A stretch of DNA of 64,000 bases, from the NCBI RefSeq assembly GCF_022376445.1, contig NW_025954964.1, forward strand, positions 62,001 through 126,000, in the 5' to 3' direction. The stretch comes from Fomitopsis serialis (taxonomy: Eukaryota; Basidiomycota; Agaricomycetes; Polyporales; Fomitopsidaceae). Below the pieces are notes generated by a model, which saw only the letters and a list, made by a program, of their open reading frames with translations, did not search any database and had not been told where the DNA came from. Position 1 is the stretch's first letter; every line of letters starts with the position of its first letter. Of this stretch, positions 36,501 through 47,791 are shown piece by piece. Position numbers and translations under genes: made by a program.

Positions 36501-38838
36501 TAGTGGAGTAGCAACCCACTGTTTTGTTGTAGCGTGGCCACCCCAGTCTTGAATGAATGCGAACCGGTGGTCAACCTCACGTTAACGCGCCAGGAATGTC
36601 TAGGCGTTGCTCACCCGGCATCCGCATTCCATGAGTATTGTATTTTCTCCAGTGATATTGATGCCTCTGCCCTATTTGATGAGACGCAAAACGTTTTGTT
36701 GAATTGATCCACCACGACAAAGGCAACCCGAGACGAGCACCCCGTAGTATCTGAGAGGACCGGGGTTTATTCGAGCTCCGCGACAATCGTTGTCGTCAGC
36801 AATCTGACCGTATGCATCCGTATTCCCTGGCAAGCCGACGCGCCTCGGTGCATAAGCAGTGAGCGGGACTCGCGGGAGAAGGAATTCATTCAAGTGCGTA
36901 CAAAGACCAAATGACTGTCGGAGTAGGACTGTCAGAGTAGTACATTGGAGCGCCTGCAGCATGGATCACGTACCACTCAAGCAAATGGCCGGGTCTCGTT
37001 CCATCCAACGACAAGACTGATTGAGCGTGCGTACTACAAAGTCACTCAAGGCAAGGCTGTCGTAGACTGACAACCTACCAGCCAATAGTGCTCGGTCCCG
37101 GTTGTGCAGATTGATTGCACTTCAGGACCATTTGATGCTGATGCACGGTAATCTATGAGTTTGCCAGGGATTTGCAAGGATCGTAGGTTGCCGTATGCAT
37201 TGCCTCGTAGCGTAGAAGACCAGCGTGATTTGATCTGATGCATATCGAGCTCGATGTCAGCTAGGCGCATGAGCTACACACGCAGCCGCACGACCAATGT
37301 CATACCTGATATGTCTCACTCTGTCTGCATATGCTGGCGATCACATAGTACAGTCAGAGATACGGCCAGAAAAGCCCGATCGGTGTGCCAACAGGCAGAA
37401 TGAATGAGTTTTCGGCGACAGCTTGAGCCTCGAAAGGTTGAGAATGCAGCAGAACAAGACCCGGTGAGTGACAAATGCTAACCACAACCATGTGCCATTG
37501 TGGGGATTGTTAGCACCGCGGGAAGAAAGGCCACAGCCAGCATGCTGCGGGAAACGCCTCGTCCGAGGTCCACTGTAGGTAATATAGAGGCACAGTCACG
37601 AGGGGGCCAATGGTACATATAGATCCCAACACGTACTGAACAATCATATTCTGCGGCCCAAAGCTTCAGGCATTCGTTGAGTACTCAGTTCAGTTCAGAG
37701 AAGACTTCCTAAGACTTACCACGATCATCCTGTGAAGCGTGCGATGTTCGCCGGCATGGACATACTACAGACGCCTGTATAGTTTCGGTCATAGTCATGG
37801 AGGGCGTCTTAGCTCTCTGTCGGACCATAGAGGGACCCCGCCGATTCAGAGGCGCCTGACGAGGAAGATTGCAACAGACACCGTTACTATAGCATGACAT
37901 GTGGGGACGTGTCGTAACCTCTGTCCGGTGAGCGGCGGACAGAGGATCAGCGAAGTGGCGAATCGAAACAGTTTTCACTTACCAATGGCACTAATCATTC
38001 CCTCGTCGGGGTTACCTGATTGCAAGCGCTGAGCGTCCAAGTCCCCGGATAGTACATAGACATGATGCACTGTCGTCACTTTCCCAATCCAGGTGTACGA
38101 TGAGAGAAGGCCGGCGTGGAATGCCGTCTACCACGCGCCTGCCACGCTAGCACGCAACAGGAGCGGCCTTGGTGTGGCAGAGCATCGATCCGTGTCAGCT
38201 TGACGTGACCGCGGTCAGCAGTGCGAAGGCAACTCTTGAGGCAGTGAGGAGACCACGAATCGCATCTGTGAAGGGCCAGCTCGGCAGCCGTGATCTGCAC
38301 GCGTACCCCTGTCAATCGGAGGAGCCATGGCTGCCTTGAGCGTAGCCGTGGCAGGCGGAGGATCCTCAGAAGCCGGCCTGATATGATACACATGCGCCCA
38401 CCTGGTACCACTTGCAGCCGACCGCGTGACCAGGTTCCCTACACGCGAGGGGAGCGTACTACGTGCTCGAGAGCAACAGACCGGACGCAGGACGTGAGTT
38501 TGCTCCCCGCTCTCTGCTGGAGGTTCCCAGCGGCATTGCCCAGCGTCCAACGAGCTGCGCATGAAGTGAGATAAGAGCTCTGCAGAAGCCATGTTTAATC
38601 AGAGGGTTAGCCATCACTCTTCTGACAGCGCTGTTCCGCTCCGGGACGTCGCGCCTTTTGACGGAGAAATGATAAGTCGCCGCAATGGTGGACTTGAACA
38701 GCATCAGGAAACCCGCCCGAGCCAGAAGTCGACAGCGTTTCGAATGCGAAACATATCAGCATGCAGAGCACAGCAGCTATACTACATCAGGTCTTGTATC
38801 TTCTGCGTACAAGAGCACGATGGCGATCACTCCTGCAC
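33539..38838. other. Largest gene-sparse interval
   Basis: 5.3 kb with no recognised gene. The first several hundred bases are probably the promoter of the Zn2Cys6 gene. A GC-rich patch lies at 34110-34330. Exon-like fragments occur: plus strand 34600-34710 (HMGVIFRDFSEFGQNIEE) and 34970-35130 (THIKVSQSQLLGGHNKFDYH); plus strand 35637-35760; minus strand 37990-38100 (VHHVYVLSGDLDAQRLQSG with a donor just after). They belong to no family I can name and do not join into a trusted model. They may be unrecognised genes or relics. No terminal repeats or transposase motifs were seen. Confidence 0.4.
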
Positions 38839-40736
38839 CTACGCCTTGACGAAGAGATCGGTAAACTTGTCGGCAGGCAATTGAAGAATGACGTCGAGTC
38901 GTTGACAGCCTCCAGGATCCTAGTACGAAGTGAGCTTCGACAATAGGGTACTTCGTGGAAGCTACTCACTCAGACTGGCGGGCCTGGTTGAAGTGCGGTG
39001 CAATATGGTTCTTGAACTTTTGAAGCAGCAACGGAGTTCCTTCAGCCCGTCGACGCTTGTGTCCGACAGGATACTCGACCTCAACCTCATCGAGTACCGT
39101 GCCATCATTGAGCTCGACGAGAAGGGCGTTCGAGATCGACCGTTTCGCTGGGTCGTGATAATCGACACTGTATGACTTCTCCTCCACGCAGGTAATCTTC
39201 GCGCGAAGAGCGTCGATACGAGGATCCGCCGCCGCGGCGTCTGTGTAGGACTCGGAGGTGAGCTCACCATAGATCAAGGGGTACGCCACCATGTAATTGA
39301 TATCGTGGCTGTCACGTCACGTCAATGGCTAGTCCGCATTAATCAGGCAGACGATTGAGACACGCACTCCCGGTCAGCGAAGTTGTCAAGGGGGCCGCGC
39401 TTGTTGATGATGCGCATCGCGGCCTCCTGCGTGCGAATGCGAATGCTCTTGATGTCGTCGCTCGTCTTGCCCAGTGTCTTCAGCTTGCTGTGCAGGATGT
39501 GCGCAGCCTCGACAGCGGTCTGAGCGTGGAACTCCGCAGGATACGAAATCTTGAACAGTACGTTCTCCATGATGTAGCTCGAGTAAGGCAACTGGAATCG
39601 AATGGCTTGCCCTGGACCGATAACATGAGCGATCAATCGCAATACAAGTGCTGGAGGTCAATTTACCTTGAAGAGGACGTCATAGAAGCCCCAGGTCTTA
39701 GCCGTCAAGACCGAAGGTAGGCCCTTCTCACCCTTCTTCACGAGTAAGGCGAGATTAACAGCTCGGGAACAGGCATCTCCCGCCGCCCAGGACTTGCGCG
39801 AACCAGTGTTCGGCGCATGCCTGTACGTGCGTAAAGACTGACCATCTACCCATGCCTGAGAAATGGCATCGATAGTCTGGGCGCGGTTGAGACCGCTATT
39901 GAACCGTTAGTACGGTCACATTTACCCAATAATACATAGCTGATACGTACAGGAGCTTCGAAACAACAGCGGTGCTTGCTACTTTGACGAGAACAACGTG
40001 GTCGAGACCAACACGGTTGAATGAGTTCAGGAGAGCAAGACCGCCCTGGATCTCGTGTGCCTTAATCATCCCCTCCAGGATGTCGCGGACGGTCAACGGT
40101 TCGCCCTTACGGGCAAGGTGATCAGCGACCGCCAGGATGGCTCCTAGGTTATCGGACGGGTGCCCCCATTCCGCGGCCAAGAAGCAATCATTGAAGTCCA
40201 GCCAACGTATCTGGGTTCCGATGTTGAACGCTCCACGGATTGGGTCTAGCTGGTAGTTGGTACCAGGTACCCGCGTTCCTGCATGCCCAACGATATTCAG
40301 CAGGGTCCCATGATTGATGACGATGTAGTTCAATAGACATACCGTTTGGAACCACGGTGCCTTCGACGACTGGTCCGAGGAGTCGCGCACAAGCGTCGAA
40401 TCGGAGCGCTTCCAACCCACATCCAATCGTATCGATCAAGCAGAGTCTGGCAGTTTCCCAGACCAAATCCGACTCAATCTTATAGTTGTGGACGTAATCC
40501 GCGATATCTTGAAGCACCTGGTCGGGTTCTGGCCGCACGGCAGATTCAGCATGGCCTGACATGTTGCGCGCTATTACGGGGTAGATGCACGACTTGTGCG
40601 AGCTACGCAGCGAAGACCGATGGCAAACTGGGGTTCGGAGGAGGGAAGACGTGGAGAAAGCGGCAGCCTGAGCCCGAGACGGTGAAAGTCTGGTACCGAA
40701 AGTCCTAGGCAGTGAGGTGCGAGTCGTCGACAACAT
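38839..40736 (-). CDS. 2-methylcitrate dehydratase, mitochondrial (MmgE/PrpD family)
   Basis: Dehydrates 2-methylcitrate in the methylcitrate cycle that detoxifies propionyl-CoA. The start at 40736 gives an Arg/Ser-rich mitochondrial presequence ([18 protein letters not shown]). The mature part includes [19 protein letters not shown] and [19 protein letters not shown], then [20 protein letters not shown] and [21 protein letters not shown], the conserved family core. [33 protein letters not shown] and [16 protein letters not shown] lie towards the C-terminus. The last exon reads [20 protein letters not shown] with the stop at 38839. About six introns; roughly 540 residues, normal for fungal enzymes. 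Cis-aconitate decarboxylase is a relative, but the [11 protein letters not shown] context and presequence favour 2-methylcitrate dehydratase. The start is 488 bp from the divergent SNAPC3-like gene. Confidence 0.9.
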
Positions 40737-41224
40737 CGTTCAATGGGAGCTCACGCGCGGCGATGCCAGGAATCCCGCGGACAAAGGCGTATATACGCTC
40801 TAGGCTGTGCGGGTCGGTGAGAGTCAGTAGCCGGACGACGTGGGACGAAGTGAGCGTAGAGACTGGCCGACCGGTCGAAAGCTCTCGACGGACTCGTACG
40901 AGAACGGTCAAGTGCCCCGCTCCCCGCTTGCCGTTCCCCGCGAAAGCACGTGGAATGCGGGGAAACAATGGGCGCCTATGCTGCTCGACCGGCGAACTTG
41001 CCGGATCTAGCGCCCAGGGCGAGCGCGTCCGGTGTCGCTCGACCGACGCCATCTTCCTCGCGTCGGCAAAGTGCTCCTCCTGCAGCTCATACTACGTCGG
41101 TACTCGAAGAAATCCCTCAGCTCAACTTTGTTTGCCACGTCGCGCGAGGCCGTCTGAGCTGGAGGTGGCATCGCTTTTTTGCAAGCTACATCATCAACTT
41201 CGACTACACACTAGTATTCGCACA

Positions 41225-43124
41225 ATGACCAACAATCTAGGAGTCGGACAGGCCCACGAGTCTCATTTTGGTCCAGCATCCGAGGTTGTTGGTATCGCTG
41301 AGTTTCTCAACGCCGCAACCACCTTTCTTGTCACCGAAGACTCTCGGGATGAATCCCCCGACGCGCAAGTACCGCGAGATCACAACCTTGAAAAAGCTTG
41401 GGTGTCTGTTCCATCCACACAGCAAGCCGCCGTGGCTGCCGAATGCAGGTGAGCGCCCATTTCATCGACATGAGTTTCGAGCTCGAGATGTGTAATGGTC
41501 GGGACTACTCAACGTGTATTGCGGTGCCTGTCGCGCTGTAGGTACCGGGCTTATGGGTGATGATGTGATCGCAACCGTGCCCTGACATGTGCAGTTACAA
41601 GTGCAATCCGTCGTCGCAGCCCGCCCCTAAGAACATTACACACATGCCCGACTGCTCTTACACGGGCAGTGATCGCAAGGTTGACTTCGTTCTCGACCTT
41701 CATGTGAGACCGTAATGTGTATGGCCTTCACGAGGCATTCGTACCCCCTATCGTTCTGCTCATACAGTGATCCGCTGCCATATCAGGAGTAATGTGAGAT
41801 TCAGGAATGGTTGCTGATGTGAACTCAGGACAGTTTGGACGACTTGAAAGATCCCATCCATGGCGTGCTTACCAGCCCGAAGCTCATGGCTCATGTATCG
41901 AGAGTCATCAAGCCATGGTACAATCCATTTATGAGTCGGCGGAGTCATCCAGCCGCAGAAAGAGAAGAAAGGTGGCCGTTCCAGAGCCCGGAGATGAACA
42001 AGCGGACGTGACTACTCTGCGATTGAGCCTGGACAGTAGCAAGCTGAAATGTTGGCCGTGAGTGTCTTCATACAATGCTAGACTTCGCCCCACCAATCGA
42101 TCGACAGCCTCACATCGCACGCCGCGTCGTTCATCCGTCCACCGAAGCATTCCGATCGCAACACGCTGGAACGTGCTGTACGTGTTTCTTTTACACGTAA
42201 AATGCGGCGATATTGACACGCTGCCCGGCAGAAATCATTTGGCACGGCCACTGATAGTAGCAAGGTCCATGAGGCATTGATATTTGTCACGATATACAAT
42301 AAGCTTTCTTGGGGCCATCGCCAGCTTCTCCGTCTGTCGCAGCATGTCATGCTGTCGTCACAAACTCTTGGTGATCTATTCAATGTGATTCCATGCCAAT
42401 CCGACCACATTCACGCGGAAGCCGGAAATGAGCCTACCCATGACAGCGGAGAGCAGTCGACTCCGAATAGCGCGGATACCGCACGGGAGGGCGATTCGGG
42501 CGCTGTAATGTGGATTGACAATACCTTGTATGGCGACGGACGGGAGCCAGCAGACTACGCAAAGTTCGTCATGCCCTTGCACGTCCCATTCATTTGCTGA
42601 TTTGCAATTTGGTTCCCGTGTACAGGAAAGTGTTAAAGTTGCTCAACACGTTGCCGAGCGATAGGAAGGAGCGCCCCGACCTTGTGAAGGGCCCGCCCAT
42701 GCGCGACGCCACCTTCGCTTCTCTTTCTCTCCGTCTGCACCAGCCCTATTGGCTCCTGCACGCGGGGAACTGCGAGCACCACTTCGTGATTGAACACGTA
42801 CGGTGAGCCCGTCTCCTTGTGACCTCAAGATCCGGCTGGCGCAGAAGCTCATCTCCCGGGCGCAGGTTGCACCATCCCGCGGACCCGCCGACGTCTGCGT
42901 ACCCACTCACCACCCATCTAACGCCGCCCTTGCTCGACCTGTGTCGCGCGTGCAATAAGGTCCCCGCTATCTATGCCATACTTGGGGATATGCGATTGGG
43001 CGAAAGTCCTTTCGTTATCTGTGCCCCTTGCTGGTCATGGATGGGAGAGCCAACAGGTGCGGATGTAGAAGGTGTCACTGTCATTCCACTGCCGAAATAC
43101 GAGCGTGGCTGGGTCACTACGTAG
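41225..43124 (+). CDS. snRNA-activating protein complex subunit 3 (SNAPC3/SNAP50-like)
   Basis: Subunit of the complex that recognises the proximal element of snRNA promoters for Pol II and Pol III. I place the start at 41225 (MTNNLGVGQAHES); the frame stays open upstream but would run into the divergent neighbour's start. Middle exons are poorly conserved. The diagnostic part begins about 42500 with VMWIDNTLYGDGREPADYAK, then KGPPMRDATFASLSLRLHQP and YWLLHAGNCEHHFVIEHVR. After an intron comes YPLTTHLTPP, CRACNKVPAIYAILGDMRLGE and SPFVICAPCW. The YPL...CxxC...CxxC zinc region and GxCEH are SNAP50 hallmarks. The stop is at 43124. Splice sites in 41450-42500 are not settled. Confidence 0.75.
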
Positions 43125-43507
43125 ATAGCCCTTAAGTTAGCTTCATCGGTAAAACCATAACTCGAGTTGCTCGTCTTCTGTACAATAGAACACTCTGGTT
43201 ATTACCTATCAATGTTAGAGGATGTATCTGTGTTCGCATCCTCATCCACCGACGCAGTATAGGCGCGCCTTCCGAGTCCCGAAGTTTAGCGTCGGGGCTT
43301 CGATCGTCATTCACGTGATCGTTCAGCGCCGAAAGATTCGGTGGCAACAGTCGGGAGCAGCGAGTGTCCGACAACTTGAACTGAAACGGTGCTGCGTCCA
43401 ACGTCGTTGCCCTCGACGCAGACATACGGCTGATTTAGATTGCTACGTTGCACTTGCGTTACTGGAACTGAAGTCAGTCAGACAAGCGTGAAGAGCCTAG
43501 AGCAAGA

Positions 43508-45111
43508 ATGGACAGAGCATCACATCTCAGCATCGTCGTCGACCTGTCTCCCACTCACTGGTACCTTTCGTCAACACGAACGCAACAGAACTCTCGGCCT
43601 TTGTCGCTCAAATCATTTTTGTCACAACTACTTGTCTTCATGAACTCGCACATAGCCTGCAAGGATGAAAATACACTCGCCGTCTTCGGCGCCTTACCCG
43701 GGCGTAGGTGCGTCAGTGACATATATCATCTACGGAATGTGCGACTCAATGATACTCGTTTTCTTCATGGTGCAACTAGTCTCATGCTATACTCGTCGAC
43801 CAACGAGGCCTCAGGCAACACATTCGATATCGCGGATGCCGATACGTATCGGCCGTTCAAAGTTCTCGACGCGGCGGTCATGCAGACAATAGCGCAGCAG
43901 GTAGAGACGCTCGGCGCGTCAGACCTTGAGAGTACGCTCTCAAGTTTGGCCTGACTTTCACGACTGTCTAACCGCTATTTCCAGAGCCTATCGAGGTAGT
44001 CGGGGCGCTTACCAAGTCGTTGTGCTGTAAGGCTCCGAATAACTGCTTGAGGTATCCTTCGTGACGTAGCCTTGCAGACATAAACCGTACCACGACGACA
44101 TCACCCACACAAACAAGCGAGAAAACCACATCCCTCGACCCCCGCATTCTCATACTCTCTGTTTCACCCGACCAGTCTTCATCTTATATACCGATCATGA
44201 ATTCAATCTTCTCTGCTCAGAAGCTGGTGAGGCTGAATAACATATAAATGATGACGTTGCGAACTCACTGTCAACAGAAAGTGACAATAGACGTTTGCAA
44301 GATCTATGGTTCTGAGAGCGTATTTCTGCAGCAGGCAGCACATTTGACTGGAGGCTCGTATCTTCACCTCGAAAGAGCAGACGCTCTACTGCAATATCTG
44401 ACTGTGAGCAGTCTCTGTTCTACCGGCCTTAGTGCCACGGTCTCATTCGTGCCTTCCCGCGGCGTGGGCTCTAGATGTCCTTCCTTGCGCCTCCTGGTAT
44501 TCGTCAGTTGCTGTCGGTGCCCACTCAAGATAAGATCGACTTTAGAGCCGCATGTTTCTGCCACAAACGAATCGTAGACATTGGGTTCGTCTGCTCTGTG
44601 TGTTTATCCAGTGAGTCAACGTTCAAAGTCCGTCCAAGCACCACTCATCGGCTTCTTGCCCTTAGTATTCTGCCAGCCTGTACCTGTGTGTTCCACATGC
44701 CGGCAAGTACCTCCCTCTTCGCCGCTCGCTGTCATTGTCGCATTCGAATGTATGACGAGTGTCGTTCTCGGCGGTCATTCGCACGGGGCATGAGCAGTAT
44801 GGTCACTCAATGATGGCGGAAGGTCGTTGTGCCCGCTGGGGCTTGACGCGCGGTCGCCCATCGAGCGAATTGCACGTCTACCTTCGACCTGTCCGTTGCG
44901 GGGCCAATGCTAACCAGCCATTGCAATATTCAGCACGAAATTCCCCATCAAGACCCTCCAGCGCCTCAACGCGGCACGGCCAACCGCCATGACCCCTGTA
45001 CAGACTGGGTCGCCGTCCCATTCATCGGCGGCATCCTTGCCGTCGTCCAACACAACAAAGGTTTCAAATGTCAATGGAGGCCAGTCTGCTGCGCACAATG
45101 GATCACGGTAG
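43508..45111 (+). CDS. TFB4: TFIIH core subunit Tfb4 (p34)
   Basis: Structural subunit of the TFIIH core, which partners p44/Ssl1 in transcription initiation and nucleotide excision repair. The von Willebrand A-like domain starts MDRASHLSIVVDLSPTHWY and runs on to LKSFLSQLLVFMNSHIACKD and ENTLAVFGALPG. After introns come FKVLDAAVMQTIAQQVETLG, SLDPRILILSVS, IPIMNSIFSAQK, VTIDVCKIYGSESVFLQQAA and HLTGGSYLHLERADALLQYL. The C-terminal zinc module begins FVCSVCLSI and continues FCQPVPVCSTCR. It then crosses a 231-nt intron with a GC donor to TKFPIKTLQRLNAAR and a Ser/Thr/Asn-rich tail ending at 45111. The zinc module is complete only if that unusual intron is accepted. No frameshift is needed. Confidence 0.88.
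44703..44933 (+). other. Non-canonical GC-AG intron in Tfb4
   Basis: The exon ends TGC CG and the intron begins gcaagt rather than gt. It ends aatattcag and has a textbook branch site, tgctaac, at about 44908-44914, some 20 nt before the acceptor. Removing it joins CSTCR to TKFPIKTLQRLN in frame. Confidence 0.75.
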
Positions 45112-45691
45112 GATGACGCACATGACTGGATGCTATTGTCTTTGCTGGTGCGTACCACTTCAATTTCCGTATCTAAGCTGACATCTCAGTGATAGATTCT
45201 CTTTTCGGGCCAGTGCCGTTGACTCGGTTTGGTACAACACTTTGCCATTCCGTTCTGATGACTCCAGAGGAAGCTGCGCCGGCATCGAACCGACAAATTT
45301 GCGGTCAGGGCTTGCATCTGGCGCAGGCACACGGTCCTGTCAGGATTTCGGATTTACGGACCCGCACTGCGGGCCTGAGGTGCAGGACTTCCATATTGCG
45401 TACTCGTGTTGTTACCTCCAGGCGGTGTATCTTCGCAACCAGCCCCATTATGCGGCGACGGTGGGAGAACACATGTTGACATTCTCATGAGGATTGCAAT
45501 TGATGATTTTTAGTGGTGTGTCGGACTTCCTGAAGGATCACGGAGAACTCGAAGGGCGGGTGCACTGCCTTCGAATCCCTTTCTGATTATCTGGGCACGC
45601 GACGACCTGCAGGCATGCTACGCCTCCGCTGACCACCTGTCTGCGACGAATATCGTTGCATTATCACGGAAAATCTGCAGGTGCACAACCT
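45112..45691. other. Convergent intergenic region with one Cys-rich ORF
   Basis: Between the Tfb4 stop and the end of the taspase gene. A plus-strand frame at 45242-45490 (for example DFGFTDPHCGPEVQDFHIAY) is cysteine-rich but matches nothing I know and has no clear start. It may be 3' UTR. Confidence 0.35.
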
Positions 45692-47470
45692 TCATTCCCT
45701 TGTCAAGGGAAGTGCGGCTAGATAGATCGGTGTCTCCGTCCTCTGCTGCCGCGGACGTCGGAGAATGAGCGCCTAGACAAGATTGATATGTGAGGGATAA
45801 CGGCGCTGTGCGAAAACGGCTAAAGCGTACTTTAGGTTTTGGATCCATTGAAGATGCATAGGCAATCGCCATGCTCTCCGTGGTGAATGCACACCACAAT
45901 CGGGCTCCATTTGAGAAGTCAGACCAGCCAAACAGGGTATGGCAATAGGGGAAAATCGAACAGCAGTCATACTTACGTACAGACAAGGCTTCACTGACTC
46001 GCTCCCTGATCAAGAGTAGTACGCCAGCCTGCGGTAGGCCATCCTCCTGACCGTGGCGGGCCGCTTCTCGTTATGTCGCTGATCATCCATAATGGACCGA
46101 GGAGAAGGAGACATATATGGACTCACCACGGAGTCCGTCCAGCAGCATGCGCTGGATTGTTTCATGCGTATCAATATCGGGCAGTTCTAGAGCCTCTACT
46201 ATGGATCGGGCTAATGCAGCCCTGATTATGTGCTCACCAGCACCTGCAGCACCGCACGTCAGCACATCGGGTCCTCTGTTATGAAATGAGGGACGGTGTT
46301 GTGCTGACCAGACACGCTGCAAGCTGCTCCGCCGACATCCCCATGGCTTGGGGTCGCGGACCAGCAACCAGCACCATACATCGCTGCCTACAGAGTCGCG
46401 AACACCTCATTTCAGTATTGCAATATCAGGCTACTTAATAGGTTACCCACCTCACCGATACGGCCGGGGTGCTTGAGTAGAAGGCCGCCGCTGAAAGCAT
46501 CACCATATCAGCCGAGCTTGCATGAAGCCACGGCGAGGCAGAATGCTCGGTTGAGTACCTGGATACGCCAGCCGCAAAGCTTCCCACTCCATCACAAGCG
46601 ACAGCCCCAACAGTGTCTTGTACATGATGTAGGCTTGTGTCACCAGTCCCCGCAGGCGATGAAGCACCATCTTGCCGTTCCGGAGGACCCAAAGTAGCTG
46701 GATATCCACCGGTAGACCCTGCGGAAGAGGCGGAGTCGAGTACAGCCTTCCATCGCTCCCATTCTTCCCTGGCTCGTGGTGCCACTAGATTGTCCGGAGG
46801 AACGGTAGCTATTCCTTGTGGTCGCGCGAACTGGAGCGCACCATCGGCTACGAGCATTCTGTTGGGCACACGATGTTCAGTTGTCTGTACTGCGCGCAGT
46901 GTGGTGGGCACGAACAGGGGTGCGATGCGTCCGAGCGGATCTGACCTGCGAGAGTACTCGAGGATGGATCGCGCGAGCTTCACGGGGTGTCTTATGCCTT
47001 ATGGGACATTATTCAGTGAAATGTGCACGAATGATGCTATGGTTGAGCATACCAGATACTGCGCCGACGCCGCCGAAAGCACCTGTTGCACCGCACATAA
47101 TCGAGGCGTCACATTCGACGGTGCCGGTCAGAGTGAGATTTGACCCAAAGCCTGTCGTAGATTCAGAATCATCCTTATGTTGTATTTGGACTCATTGTTC
47201 GCGTACCAGCATTGAGACATTCGTCATCCTCAAGGAGCTCACTGCTTCTTGTACGGCGTCAACAGATGATCGTCTGTCTTGCAGGAGCAGGAGTGATTTT
47301 CTGCACGCTCTAACTTATTGTAAAAGGACTATAGTGTTAACGTGCAGCCGTCTTTGTGACTGTAAGACCCACATCTTCATGGCTCTCTTTACTTGTGCCT
47401 CAGAATCCGGAGAATGCACTCCGGCACCTCCGTGGACCGCTACAACGTAGAATGGAGGCGTACAGGTCAT
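45692..47470 (-). CDS. Threonine aspartase (taspase 1-like, Ntn hydrolase)
   Basis: Self-cleaving Ntn-hydrolase of the asparaginase-2 family; animal taspase 1 cuts nuclear regulators, while fungal substrates are unknown. ATG 47470 (MTCTPPFYVVAVHGGAGVHS) gives the VHGGAG signature. Further exons read VDAVQEAVSSLEDDECLNAG, NLTLTGTVECDASIMCGATG and AFGGVGAVSG, then KLARSILEYSRRSDPLG. The autocleavage site is D/TVGAVACD at about 46610, so the nucleophile Thr is intact. It is followed by SSGGLLLKHPGRIGEAAM, YGAGCW, GEHIIRAALARSIVEALELP, AGVLLLIRERVSEALS, LWCAFTTESMAIAYASSMDP and, in the last exon, ALILRRPRQQRT, ending at 45692. All key residues are present. About ten introns and no frameshift needed. 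It starts 321 bp from the divergent RNase H2B gene. Confidence 0.88.
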
Positions 47471-47791
47471 CTATACTCTAGCCTGTATGATATCTGAGTC
47501 AACAAAAGATGAACGAGCACCATTCGCACTCACTAGAGATACGCTTGCGTGCCTGGCAAACCTGTTACTTACGACGGAAGCAAATTCAACGCGGTTAACG
47601 CCACGGACGCGTATGCCTGGTCGCCACCACGCACAAACATTGTCAGACAAACAGACGCGGTTGCCGCCACAAGCGCGTCGCTTCCGATCTGCCACTGTCT
47701 TCCTACCTCACTACCTCGCGGTGCTAGTTGGACCGGCCACTCATCGAATAGCAAACGCAGTGTCAGAGTAACCTGGAAACAACAAGAGACG

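Noticed and set aside
33539..38838. Intact transposon in the sparse block
   Set aside because: No transposase, integrase or reverse-transcriptase motif and no terminal repeats could be found by eye.
40712..41452. 246-codon plus-strand frame as a single gene
   Set aside because: It overlaps the divergent methylcitrate dehydratase start. Only its 3' part, from 41225, fits the SNAPC3-like first exon.
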